NCBI RefSeq assembly: GCF_900104745.1
Contig: NZ_LT629732.1
Span: 868,001 to 932,000 of the forward strand
Origin: Actinopolymorpha singaporensis
Lineage (GTDB): Bacteria > Actinomycetota > Actinomycetes > Propionibacteriales > Actinopolymorphaceae
Direction of reading: 5' to 3'
DNA: 64,000 nucleotides
The stretch's first letter is position 1; each line of letters starts with the position of its first letter. Positions 55,495 through 63,924 of this stretch are shown here, one piece after another. Made by a program: the position numbers and the translations under genes. The notes beneath the pieces were generated by a model. That model was not told where the DNA came from. It searched no databases and worked only from the letters and a program-made list of their open reading frames with translations.

Positions 55495-57960
55495 CTACCG
55501 GTGGCGTTCGCGGGCGCGGCGGTCCAGCGCCTCCAGCGCCTCGGCGAAGGGCCGTTCGAGCCAGGCGAGGTGGTTCGCCTCGCCGTGGTGGTGGGTGGTG
55601 AGGTCGTCCGGGCGGCGGATCGCGGTGTGGCGTACGTAATCGCGCGCGCCCTCCACGACCGTCCGGATGTAGTGCAGGCCGGCCGGGTCAGCCATGCCCC
55701 AGGGCCCGCCGCACGCGACGAACACCGGCGAGGTGTGCGCGAACACCCGGCGTCCCCACTCGTCCAGGTGGTGGTCGCTGCCGATGGCCCGGACCGCCAG
55801 CCAGGAGTGGCCGTCGACCCGGACCTCCTCGCTGAGATCGAGGGCGTGCTCGCCCCGCGCGGGCGCGGAGGCCACCACCTCGCCGTTGCACACGAGTTCC
55901 AGTCCCTGCAACGGGAAGATGCTGGTCACCCCGGCCTCGACGGTCACGGTGCCCGGCCCGGACAGTTCAACCGTGTCACCGGCCTGCCGGCCGTCCACGG
56001 CGAACCTGAGCAGCGGTCCGCCGGACAGGAACGTCCGGCCCTGCCGCACCGCACGGCACCAGCTCTCGTAGGTGAACTCCTCGTCCGGGTCCAGCCGGGC
56101 GTAGGTGCGGTACAGCCCGACCGGCACCGCGCTGGACATCTTGTCCGTTCCGCCGACCAGCGGCATGCGGTAGCCGGCGTTGAGGTAGCGGTAGTACTCC
56201 AGCAGCGCGTCGTCGCCGTGGGCGAGCATCTCCACCGCGTCCGCCCGCCCGGTGGTGACCAGCACGGCCGGCTCGCCGTTGGGGTTGGGGAAGTGCGCGG
56301 CGACGACGGTGCCGCCCTGGGCGTGGGTCCGGTCGGCCCAGTCGCTCAGGGTCGCGTCCAGCGCGCCGCCCAACTCCGCCTCGTCCGGGCCGTCGCTGGA
56401 CCACGGCATGACGGGTTCCTTCAGCCCCCACAGCAGCATGTGACCCAGCACGTGCTGGCGGTTCTCCTGCCCGACGTAGGTGAGGTAGTCGCCGCCGCCC
56501 CGCCCGTTCGCACCGTCGGCGCCGATCACCCGGCCGGTGAAGTCCTCGGTGTTGGTGAACAGCGCGCCCCACTGGGCCTGCAGGAGGTTGACCACCCGCA
56601 GGTCCTCGCCCTGCTGTTCGAGCTGTGCGCCGGCGGTGGACAGGAAGTGCACGTGGGAGTCACCGGACCACCAGCCGTCGGCCGCCAGATTGCTCGTACG
56701 CCGGATCCGCAGGGTGAGCTCCCGCTGCCCCCGCTCGATCCGCACGGTCTCCCGCAGCGGTTCGAACTCGAACCCGCGGGCGACGTCCACGACCACCTCT
56801 CCGCGCGGAAGCCAGCCCTGGCAGGTGCCGTCGACGTAGGCGAAGGTGCGCTGGCCGAGGAGCACGTCCCCGCCCACGTCGAGGTGCCAGCTGCCCATGT
56901 TCTGGTTGACGTGGTTGTGGTGGCCGTGCGGCTGGTACGGAACGCCTTCGGGAGAACGAAAGTGCACCCGGCACGGCACCGGGCGCCCGGTCGCGTCGTC
57001 GAGGATTTTCACGTGCACCCAGTTGCGGCCTGTTTCGGCGAGCTCCACGCGCACCCGGTCGTTCTCCGCATGGCCGTCGCGTTCGACGTCACCCCAGCGC
57101 ACCCGGCCGAGCTCCTCGCCCTTGCTGCCGACGACGAGGGTGGCCGACGGGAGAGCGGTGACCGAGGCGTGCGCGGGGCTGGTGGCGGGCGGCCAGTCAC
57201 CGGCGCCGTAGCCGGCTCGGTCGTTACCGGTAGGAATTGGCTGGGGGTAGGTCGCCACTCCCCGGTCGACGTCGAGGTCGAGCACGCCGTCACGCCCGGC
57301 CACGTCGTCGTCGGTGACCACCAGCCGGACCGGCCGTCCCGGCGTACGTACGAACGGATGCTCGTCGAGGTGCCCGAGGGTGACGCCACCGACGAGGAAC
57401 GGCAGGCCCCGGGGAATGATCTCCAGGCGTTCAATCACGGCGTCCGGCTGGGGGCTCTCCCACTGCCACAAGTAGAACGTCCTGGCCCAGCCCTTGTTGT
57501 GCTCGGTCATCCGGAAGCCGGCCATGCCCCAGCGGCCCTCGAACCGGGCCGCGTTGCTGTCCTGGGTGTCGCTGACCGCGAGGAACGGGTCCCGCCCCCA
57601 GGCGTGGCCGATGATCTGGATCTCGAAGCGTTCCCGGATCGGCACCTCGACGGTCCGCCCACCGGCCAGGTGGAAGACGTAGTCGGCGACGTGACTGCCG
57701 ACGCCGTGCCCGGCAGGTCCGCCCGGCTCCAGCAGCCGGTGCGCGACGACCACGTGCCGGGCCGCCTTGCCGATGTCGATCGACACCGGCTCGGAGGGCG
57801 CAACGAAGCAGCGGTCCTTCGCGGGAGTCTCGGATCCGACGAGGAACGGCAGGCCGCGCAAGGTCACCTTGCCGAGCGGGGGATCCTGGTCCTGGATGCC
57901 GAGGATTTCGACGCCTGCATTGCACACGGACTCGAGGGAAAGTGGTTCGTAGCCGGGCAT
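55495..57960 (-). CDS. CehA/McbA family metallohydrolase domain protein
   Basis: 821 residues from ATG 57960; a TTG at 58014 is also open but has no better site. The first about 430 residues are beta-rich (VGSHVADYVFHLAGGRTVEV, then AGYGAGDWPPATSPAHASVT). A PHP-type hydrolase domain begins ADGWWSGDSHVHFLSTAG (DxHxH). It goes on with AHAQGGTVVAAHFPNPN or its near form and with VGGTDKMSSAVPVGLYRTYA. McbA/CehA proteins hydrolyse carbamates or related esters. The substrate here is unknown and probably natural. It follows the ABC operon but is separated from it by a terminator. Confidence 0.82.
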   Translation of the reverse strand: MPGYEPLSLESVCNAGVEILGIQDQDPPLGKVTLRGLPFLVGSETPAKDRCFVAPSEPVSIDIGKAARHVVVAHRLLEPGGPAGHGVGSHVADYVFHLAGGRTVEVPIRERFEIQIIGHAWGRDPFLAVSDTQDSNAARFEGRWGMAGFRMTEHNKGWARTFYLWQWESPQPDAVIERLEIIPRGLPFLVGGVTLGHLDEHPFVRTPGRPVRLVVTDDDVAGRDGVLDLDVDRGVATYPQPIPTGNDRAGYGAGDWPPATSPAHASVTALPSATLVVGSKGEELGRVRWGDVERDGHAENDRVRVELAETGRNWVHVKILDDATGRPVPCRVHFRSPEGVPYQPHGHHNHVNQNMGSWHLDVGGDVLLGQRTFAYVDGTCQGWLPRGEVVVDVARGFEFEPLRETVRIERGQRELTLRIRRTSNLAADGWWSGDSHVHFLSTAGAQLEQQGEDLRVVNLLQAQWGALFTNTEDFTGRVIGADGANGRGGGDYLTYVGQENRQHVLGHMLLWGLKEPVMPWSSDGPDEAELGGALDATLSDWADRTHAQGGTVVAAHFPNPNGEPAVLVTTGRADAVEMLAHGDDALLEYYRYLNAGYRMPLVGGTDKMSSAVPVGLYRTYARLDPDEEFTYESWCRAVRQGRTFLSGGPLLRFAVDGRQAGDTVELSGPGTVTVEAGVTSIFPLQGLELVCNGEVVASAPARGEHALDLSEEVRVDGHSWLAVRAIGSDHHLDEWGRRVFAHTSPVFVACGGPWGMADPAGLHYIRTVVEGARDYVRHTAIRRPDDLTTHHHGEANHLAWLERPFAEALEALDRRARERHR

Positions 57961-57992
57961 TGCATGATCGTAGGCCCACTTCTCCCCCGCGT

Positions 57993-58007
57993 GACAAGAG
58001 TTTTGTC
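57993..58007. promoter_or_regulatory. inverted repeat before the CehA/McbA-type gene
   Basis: GACAAGAGTTTTGTC has GACAA/TTGTC arms around five bases and is 33 bases before the ATG. It could be an operator; its A/T content stands out from the surroundings. Confidence 0.35.
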
Positions 58008-58011
58008 CCTC

Positions 58012-58035
58012 CAAAAAGGGCCGATTCCCTTTTTG
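58012..58035 (-). terminator. terminator of the ABC exporter operon
   Basis: CAAAAAGGG (58012-58020) pairs with CCCTTTTTG (58027-58035) around CCGATT, 53 bases after the stop of the last permease gene. The T-run on the minus strand fits Rho-independent termination. A/T-rich stems are rare in this genome, so an operator is the alternative. Confidence 0.5.
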
Positions 58036-58087
58036 CGAACGAAGATTTGAACGCTACTTGTCGGCTTTGTGCCGCCCGCCCTGTTCC

Positions 58088-58930
58088 TCAGTGGCCGGGG
58101 CTGGAGTAGTGGCGTACCTGCCGATGGAAGAGCCGGACAGCGCCGGCGTACAACAGCAGGCCCGCCACCGGCGACGCGAGCGCCAGCCAGGTCGGCACGA
58201 ACAGGTCATTTGTCCGGCCCAGCAGGATGGCCGCCGGAAAGAACGCCGCGTACGCCAACGGCAGCACGAACGTCAGCAGGTAGCCGACCGCCCGCGGCAG
58301 CACGCTCAGCGGATACGGCCCGAACGTCACGAACACCCGGTCGGCCACGCCCAGCAGCGCAGAGGCGTCCAGCAGCCGGAACGTCGACGAGGCCAGCGCC
58401 AGCATCACCGCCGACTCCACGAACGCACTGCCCACCACGGCCGCCACGAGGTACGCGACCCAGCCGGCCGACCAGTCCACCGGCGCCGCCACCGCCGTCA
58501 CCGAGAGAACCACCACGCCGAACACGACGTCCCCGACGGCGGTGATCTGGAACCGCCGGGTCAGCAACTGGACCAGCGGGTCGACCGGCCGCAGCAGGTA
58601 TCGGTCGAACTCGCCTCGCCGTACGACGTCCTCGGTCATCCACAACTGCCCGGACAGCAGGCCGTGCAGGGCGTGCCCGGTGGAGCGGATGCCGTACACG
58701 AAGGCGACCTCGACGAAGCTCCACCCACCGATGCTGCCGAACGCGTGCACGATCACCCCGACGAAGACCAGCGACACCGCCTCGTAGAAGATCGCTCCGA
58801 CCGAGGTCAGCACGAAGTTGGCGCGGTACTGCGTCGCCGATGCCAGCCCGATGCGCACGAGAGTGGCGAACTGCCGCAGCATCGGTGGCGGGTTCGCCGT
58901 ACTGCCCGAGGGGCCGGTGAGGTCAGCCAC
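58088..58930 (-). CDS. ABC-2 type transporter permease (second subunit)
   Basis: 280 residues from GTG 58930, which overlaps the stop of the first permease by 8 bases. An ATG at 58882 would give MLRQFATLVRIGLASATQYR and is a possible alternative. Six membrane segments; RANFVLTSVGAIFYEAVSLV, TEDVVRRGEFDRYLLRPVDP and LLTFVLPLAYAAFFPA fit the ABC-2 family (COG3694-like). It forms the pore together with the other permease. Confidence 0.88.
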   Translation of the reverse strand: MADLTGPSGSTANPPPMLRQFATLVRIGLASATQYRANFVLTSVGAIFYEAVSLVFVGVIVHAFGSIGGWSFVEVAFVYGIRSTGHALHGLLSGQLWMTEDVVRRGEFDRYLLRPVDPLVQLLTRRFQITAVGDVVFGVVVLSVTAVAAPVDWSAGWVAYLVAAVVGSAFVESAVMLALASSTFRLLDASALLGVADRVFVTFGPYPLSVLPRAVGYLLTFVLPLAYAAFFPAAILLGRTNDLFVPTWLALASPVAGLLLYAGAVRLFHRQVRHYSSPGH

Positions 58931-59780
58931 CCTGCACCACCACCCGACGCCGAGCCCGCGACCACACCCACGCACACAGCCCACCCAGCACGACGATCCA
59001 CAGCACCTGCACGCCGAGCGCCGGCAGCAGGCCGCCGGGCGGGCGGCCGAAGTAGATCGCGAGCGGGGTGTACGCCGAGGCCTGGAACGGCAGGGCCCCG
59101 GCGACCGCCTGCAGCCAGCCAGGCATGAACCACAGCGGCAGGATCGCGCCCGACATGAAGGTGCGCACCACGAAGAACGTCATGTTGATCCCGCCCACCT
59201 CCATCGTCCAGAACGACGTCAGCGCCATCAGCATCGTGGTCAGCTGCGATACGGCGAAGGCGAGCAGCAGACTCACCGCGAACCACCCGGCCGCTCCCGG
59301 GTCCCTCGGTGGGGCGAGTCCGCCCACGACCAGGCCGGTGCCCAGGCCCACGGCGACCGTCGGCAACCCGGCAAGGACGGCGCCCGTCTGGAAGGCGAGG
59401 TTCTGCGTCAGCAGACCGATCGGCCGGGTCAGGTCCACCCCGATCAGCCCCTCGCGCACCCGGGACGCGATCGAGTGGTACGGCGAGGTGTTCAGGACAC
59501 CCGCGATCGTGAGGCCCAGGACGGCGTACCCGACCGCGGTGCGCACGTCCGCCCCGGCGACCTCACCGTCATGGCCGGCGTAGATCGCCCGCCACACCAC
59601 GCTGTAGAGCGCGATCTGGACCGCGACCGCCGGATAGCCGAGCATGATCGACGTCCGGTAGGCCCACGGTGTGAGCATGCCGATCCGCACCTGGCTCAGC
59701 ACGGGCCGCAGGTTGGGTCGCCGGACGAGCCGCACCACGGGCTGTACCACGGGCCGTACCACGGGCCACAGGCTGCTCAT
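58923..59780 (-). CDS. ABC-2 type transporter permease (first subunit)
   Basis: 285 residues from ATG 59780, overlapping the ATPase stop (ATGA). The N-terminus is a repeat, PVVRPVVQPVVRLVRRP, coded by 12-base repeats. The membrane part begins GMLTPWAYRTSIMLGYPAVA, with REGLIGVDLTRPIGLLTQNL and MSGAILPLWFMPGWLQAVAG. Family COG4587-like, paired with the permease after it. The cargo is not known. Confidence 0.88.
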   Translation of the reverse strand: MSSLWPVVRPVVQPVVRLVRRPNLRPVLSQVRIGMLTPWAYRTSIMLGYPAVAVQIALYSVVWRAIYAGHDGEVAGADVRTAVGYAVLGLTIAGVLNTSPYHSIASRVREGLIGVDLTRPIGLLTQNLAFQTGAVLAGLPTVAVGLGTGLVVGGLAPPRDPGAAGWFAVSLLLAFAVSQLTTMLMALTSFWTMEVGGINMTFFVVRTFMSGAILPLWFMPGWLQAVAGALPFQASAYTPLAIYFGRPPGGLLPALGVQVLWIVVLGGLCAWVWSRARRRVVVQGG

Positions 59781-60820
59781 GCGACGCTCTGCGGCAATGC
59801 GCGCTGGGTGTAGATCCGGCTGATGACCGCCTCCAGCCGCGGCTCGACGACGGACAGGTCCACGACGGCGTGTGCGGCGGTGACCGCCGCGATGACCTCC
59901 GGGGCCCTCACCTGGTCCGAACGGAACCGCAGGGTCACCACCGGTCCTTCCCGGGAGACCTGCTCCGCGCCGTCGACCACGATGTCCGCCGGCTCGGCCA
60001 GCGTGACGACGAGATCGCGGTAGGGGCCGTAGCGTGCCATCAACTCGGTGAGCGCGCCGTCGTACAGCACCCGGCCGTGGTCGATGAGAACGATCCGCCG
60101 GCACAGTCGTTCCACGTCCTCCAGATCGTGCGTGGTGAGGACGACGGTCGTGCCGTGTTCGGCGTTCACGTCGGCGACGAACTCCCGGATGCGTTCCTTG
60201 GCCACCACGTCCAGCCCTACTGTCGGCTCGTCGAGGAAGAGCAGCCGCGGCTGGTAGAGCATCGCGGCCGCGAGGTCACCGCGCATGCGCTGTCCCAGCG
60301 ACAGTTGGCGAACCGGCGCGTCGAGGAACTCCTCCATGTCGAGCAGGTCGACGAGCTCGTGCTGGCGCCGATCACCTTCCCGCCGGGGAACGCCGTAGAG
60401 GTCGCGGATCGCGCGGAACGACTCCCGCAGCGGCAGATCCCACCACAACTGGCTGCGCTGGCCGAACACCACGCCGATGTTGAGCGCGTTCGCCCGGCGT
60501 TCGCGCGACGGGTCGCGCCCGGCGACGGACAGGGTCCCGGCGGTCGGCGTGAGAATCCCGGTGAGCATCTTGATCGTCGTCGACTTACCGGCGCCGTTCG
60601 GACCGAGGTAGCCCACCAGCTCACCGCTGTGGATGTCGAACGAGACGTCGTCGACAGCCCGGATCATGTCGTGGTCGCCACGAAGATACGCGCGGAGTGC
60701 ACCGAGGCGGCCCTCACCGCGCTTCGCCCGGCGGAACTCCTTGACCAGCCCGGTCGCGCGTACGAGAGGGCGTTGGGAGTTTCCGGCGGTCGCATGCGGT
60801 GTGTTCGGCGGGAGAGACAC
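59777..60820 (-). CDS. ABC transporter ATP-binding protein
   Basis: 347 residues from GTG 60820 (AGGG upstream). Walker A: VGYLGPNGAGKSTTIKMLTG. Signature: LSLGQRMRGDLAAAM. Walker B: RLLFLDEPTVGLDVVAKERI. H-loop: VVLTTHDLEDVERL. The C-terminal domain is of the DrrA/ABC-2 type. With two permeases downstream it forms a full exporter, perhaps for a lipid, drug or polymer precursor. Confidence 0.96.
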   Translation of the reverse strand: MSLPPNTPHATAGNSQRPLVRATGLVKEFRRAKRGEGRLGALRAYLRGDHDMIRAVDDVSFDIHSGELVGYLGPNGAGKSTTIKMLTGILTPTAGTLSVAGRDPSRERRANALNIGVVFGQRSQLWWDLPLRESFRAIRDLYGVPRREGDRRQHELVDLLDMEEFLDAPVRQLSLGQRMRGDLAAAMLYQPRLLFLDEPTVGLDVVAKERIREFVADVNAEHGTTVVLTTHDLEDVERLCRRIVLIDHGRVLYDGALTELMARYGPYRDLVVTLAEPADIVVDGAEQVSREGPVVTLRFRSDQVRAPEVIAAVTAAHAVVDLSVVEPRLEAVISRIYTQRALPQSVA

Positions 60821-60993
60821 CGGCCACCCTGTCAGGCGTACCGGTGTCCGGCAAGCGCTTATCGGGCGGGTGATCCGCGCAACAGGGCATGGCTGAACGC
60901 AGTCTGCCGCGAGCGACAAGTCGGCCGGATGGGGGGTGTCACAGGGCCCCCTGCCGGGTGGCGAGGCATGCCCTGGAAGGCGCGGACACGCTT

Positions 60994-61009
60994 GTTCTAC
61001 CGGTAGAAC
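60994..61009. promoter_or_regulatory. 16-base perfect palindrome before the adenosine-deaminase-like gene
   Basis: GTTCTACCGGTAGAAC is a perfect palindrome 29 bases before the ATG at 61039, in the gap between the divergent ABC operon and this gene. A dimeric regulator is likely to bind here; no regulator gene is adjacent. Confidence 0.6.
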
Positions 61010-61038
61010 CCCCCGGCGCCGGCGCATAGCGTTCAGGC

Positions 61039-62109
61039 ATGGTGCTTCCTCCAGATCACCCGATCGCCGCCCTGCCGAAAGCAGACCTGCACGTACACCA
61101 GGAACCCACACCGCACCTCGACCGTGTCCTCGCACACCGCGAGGGCAGGCAGCTGTACGACTGGGCTGCGTGGCGACGGCGGCTGGTAGCGGAGTTCCCG
61201 CCCGGCCCGGATCGGCTGGCCCGGGTGGGCACCATGCGCCCGGTCCCCCTCGAGGTCGACGATGACGACGAACTGTTCGTCGCCCGCATCGCCGACGTGA
61301 TGTACGAGCACGCGCGCGCGGGAGGCTGTTACATCGAGGTGCGCTGCGGTGGTGACGTCGTGTTGCGTGACCGGTTCATGGAACTCTTCCGCCGGGCCGA
61401 ACGACAAGTCCAGGTTGACAGTCCTGCTCTGCGTGCCGAGGCACTGGCGATCGTGATGGTGGGCTCGGAGCCACCCCTGGCACTGGCAGCGAAGGTCGAC
61501 GGCTGCATCCGCCTGGCCGGTGAAGGGCTCGCCGGCGTGGACCTGATGTGCTTTCCGTACCGGTCGGAGGCGGACTGGTCCGTCGCGCATCGCCTGGCCG
61601 AGCGGTTCGCCGAAGCCGGTCTCGGTATCACCGCCCATGCCGGCGAACTGTCCACCGACAACATAGCTGCGGCTGCCGCCACCCCTGGGCTGACCCGGAT
61701 CGGGCACGGCATCCACGCCATCGAGAACCCGGCACTTGTCGAGCTGCTGATCGGACGCGACATCACCCTGGAGTGCGCCTTGTCCTGCAACGTGCTCTTC
61801 GGTGTGGTCCCGTCTCTGGCCGAACATCCCCTGGTGCGGTTGATCGACGCCGGAGTGAAGGTCACGCTGGCAACCGACGACCCGGTGCAGGTGGGTACGA
61901 CGATCGGTGCGGAGTACGAGGCCGCCGCTTCACTCGGACTCAGTCATGACCAACTGCTTCAGTTGACCCGCAACGCGATCGAGGCAGCCTTCACCACAGA
62001 CCGCCGTAGAAAAGACCTGCTTGCCGAACTCGACGCCGCCGCGATGTCCGCCGCGTCGTTCGACAACCGGTCGACCGGGCAGCCGCCGAATGTCGAGGTT
62101 GGCTCATGA
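61039..62109 (+). CDS. adenosine-deaminase-like metallohydrolase
   Basis: 356 residues. Zinc ligands are in KADLHVHQEPT (H18, H20), TAHAGELSTDN (His and catalytic Glu), RIGHGIHAIENPA and LATDDPVQVGTT (Asp pair). All catalytic residues of adenosine deaminase are present. However, the usual H-x-H-L-E/D-G is HQEPT here and the SCNVLFG loop replaces the common C-P-x-S-N. Substrate choice may therefore differ from adenosine. It could act on a modified nucleoside or amino-purine. Divergent from the exporter operon. Confidence 0.82.
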   Translation: MVLPPDHPIAALPKADLHVHQEPTPHLDRVLAHREGRQLYDWAAWRRRLVAEFPPGPDRLARVGTMRPVPLEVDDDDELFVARIADVMYEHARAGGCYIEVRCGGDVVLRDRFMELFRRAERQVQVDSPALRAEALAIVMVGSEPPLALAAKVDGCIRLAGEGLAGVDLMCFPYRSEADWSVAHRLAERFAEAGLGITAHAGELSTDNIAAAAATPGLTRIGHGIHAIENPALVELLIGRDITLECALSCNVLFGVVPSLAEHPLVRLIDAGVKVTLATDDPVQVGTTIGAEYEAAASLGLSHDQLLQLTRNAIEAAFTTDRRRKDLLAELDAAAMSAASFDNRSTGQPPNVEVGS

Positions 62110-62252
62110 CACCTCAACCGGCAGCGAGCCCCCAGCCGACAGTGCGGCCCGCCACGCTCAAGACCAACGGGAACGCCGAACGGCTGTACAGCCGGTTGGG
62201 CTTCCGCCGCCACGGTGAGCTCGGTGACGAGTACGTCATGACCACCGGGTGA
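62106..62252 (+). pseudogene. GNAT acetyltransferase C-terminal remnant
   Basis: 48 codons beginning at an ATG that overlaps the previous stop. The last part reads TLKTNGNAERLYSRLGFRRH then GELGDEYVMTTG, the end of a GNAT domain (N-x-x-A-x-x-L-Y-x-x-x-G-F block). The acetyl-CoA-binding core is missing. A functional short protein is unlikely. Confidence 0.7.
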
Positions 62253-62382
62253 GCGCCGTCGGGCAATCTCGGTGACCACACCGGCGCTGCCGGTCCGGCC
62301 GCGCCCGAACGTACCTGCTGGGGACGGCCGGATCCGGCAACAGGCGGGGCGCAGTCGCGCAAGGTGCGCCACGGTAGGGGTG

Positions 62383-63486
62383 GTGGACCACATCACGTAC
62401 CAGTTCGAGTACGACGAACGGATCCCGGTCGCCTTCATCGGTGCGGGCGGCCACTCCTACCGCAACGTCTACCCGTCCTTCCAGTACGCACCGGTCGACC
62501 TGTGCGCCGTCTGCGACCTCGACGGCGGACGGGCGGCGAAGTACGCCCGGCTGTTCGGGGCGCCGCGTTCCTACACCGACCACCACGAGATGCTCGAACG
62601 TGAACGACCGGTCGCGGTCTTCGTCGTGACGTCGTACAGCGAGGACGGCCGGGTCCAGGCGACCGACCTCGCCCTGGACTGCCTGCGGGCCGGCGCCCAC
62701 GTCTGGATGGAGAAGCCGACCGCCGCCTCGGTGGCGGAGATCAGCCGGCTCCGGAGGCAGTCCGCGGCGGCGGGCAGGTTCGTGATGACCGGGATGAAGA
62801 AGATCTTCACCCCGGCGATGGAACGCACGAAGGAGATCATCTCCTCAGCCGAGTTCGGCGAGGTGAGCTCGGTCAGCGTCCGCTACCCGCAAACCCTTCC
62901 GCCGTTCGAGAACCGCCGCGACCTGCGAGCGATGCGTGGTTTCCTCGACCACATCTACCACCCAGGCGCGGTTCTGCACCATCTGATGGGTGACGTGTGC
63001 GGGTTCGGCTACCAGTGGGAGCCGGTCTCCGGCGCAAGCACTGCCTCGCTGCGCTTCGCCTCCGGCGCGGTCGGGACGCTGCACCTGGCCGCCGGCAGTG
63101 CCGCGACCAGCCCGCTCGAACGTGTCGAGGTGGTGGGACAGGACGCCAACGTCGTGGTGGACAACGGCGTCCGGCTCACGTACTACCGCCGCGGCGCACG
63201 CCTGGACTACGGTCGTTCGCCCTCCTACGTCGTCGAGGAGGACCACGCCCCGCTGCACTGGGAACCGGAGTTCTCCCTGGGGCAGCTCTACAACAAGAAC
63301 CTCTTCTACCTCGGCTACGTGCCGGAGATCCTGCACTTCTGCGACAGCGTGCTGTCCGGAACGCCGCCGACCAAGGGCACGCTCGAGGACTCGCTCGCCG
63401 TCATGCGGCTCTTCGAGGCCTACCAGACCGTGCCCGCCGGAACTTTCGTCGACCTTGCACAGCCGAACGAGAACGGAGCAGCCTGA
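62383..63486 (+). CDS. Gfo/Idh/MocA family oxidoreductase
   Basis: 367 residues from GTG 62383; the GTG just before it (62380) is equally possible. Rossmann loop: IPVAFIGAGGHSYRNVYPSF. Catalytic Lys is in VWMEKPTAASVAEISRL. C-terminal domain: FLDHIYHPGAVLHHLMGDVC and YNKNLFYLGYVPEILHFCDS. It is followed without a gap (TGATG) by a cupin gene, so they form a sugar-modifying pair. Confidence 0.92.
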   Translation: MDHITYQFEYDERIPVAFIGAGGHSYRNVYPSFQYAPVDLCAVCDLDGGRAAKYARLFGAPRSYTDHHEMLERERPVAVFVVTSYSEDGRVQATDLALDCLRAGAHVWMEKPTAASVAEISRLRRQSAAAGRFVMTGMKKIFTPAMERTKEIISSAEFGEVSSVSVRYPQTLPPFENRRDLRAMRGFLDHIYHPGAVLHHLMGDVCGFGYQWEPVSGASTASLRFASGAVGTLHLAAGSAATSPLERVEVVGQDANVVVDNGVRLTYYRRGARLDYGRSPSYVVEEDHAPLHWEPEFSLGQLYNKNLFYLGYVPEILHFCDSVLSGTPPTKGTLEDSLAVMRLFEAYQTVPAGTFVDLAQPNENGAA

Positions 63487-63854
63487 TGCCGGACGTCGCC
63501 ACTGCCCTCGCCAACGTCACCGACCACGAGATCGAACAGACGCCCTGGGGACGCCTCGTCTGGATGGTGTCGGGCAGGCTCGGCAACTCCACCACGATGA
63601 CCGTGGGCAGGTGCTACATCGAGCCGGGTCTGCACAACCCCCGGCACTATCACCCCAACTGTGACGAGGTTCTGCACGTCCTGCGGGGCACGATCGAGCA
63701 CAGCTTCGACGACGAGACCGTACGAATGAACGCCGGGGACACCATCAGCATCCCGCAGGGCGTCCTCCACAACGCCCGCAACGTCGGCCCGGACACCGCC
63801 GTGTTCGTCATCTCCTTCTCCTCCCCCGATCGTCAGGTCGTCGGCGAGGACTGA
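63486..63854 (+). CDS. cupin domain protein
   Basis: 122 residues from ATG 63486, overlapping the previous stop. Cupin motif 1: NPRHYHPNCDEVLHVLRGT (H, H, E ligands). Motif 2: AGDTISIPQGVLHNARNVG. A small metal-binding barrel, perhaps an isomerase acting on the product of the Gfo/Idh enzyme before it. Nothing certain is seen in the next 70 bases. Confidence 0.9.
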   Translation: MPDVATALANVTDHEIEQTPWGRLVWMVSGRLGNSTTMTVGRCYIEPGLHNPRHYHPNCDEVLHVLRGTIEHSFDDETVRMNAGDTISIPQGVLHNARNVGPDTAVFVISFSSPDRQVVGED

Positions 63855-63924
63855 ACGCCACAAGGCCGCCACAGCACGGCGAGGTGCGGCAGCGGCCTCC
63901 GGCTCGGACGGCAGGTGGTGTTCT

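Noticed and set aside
58923-60820. Antibiotic resistance island (DrrAB-like exporter) as a biosynthetic cluster
   Set aside because: No biosynthetic genes (PKS, NRPS, terpene or RiPP) are adjacent, so the cargo is left open.
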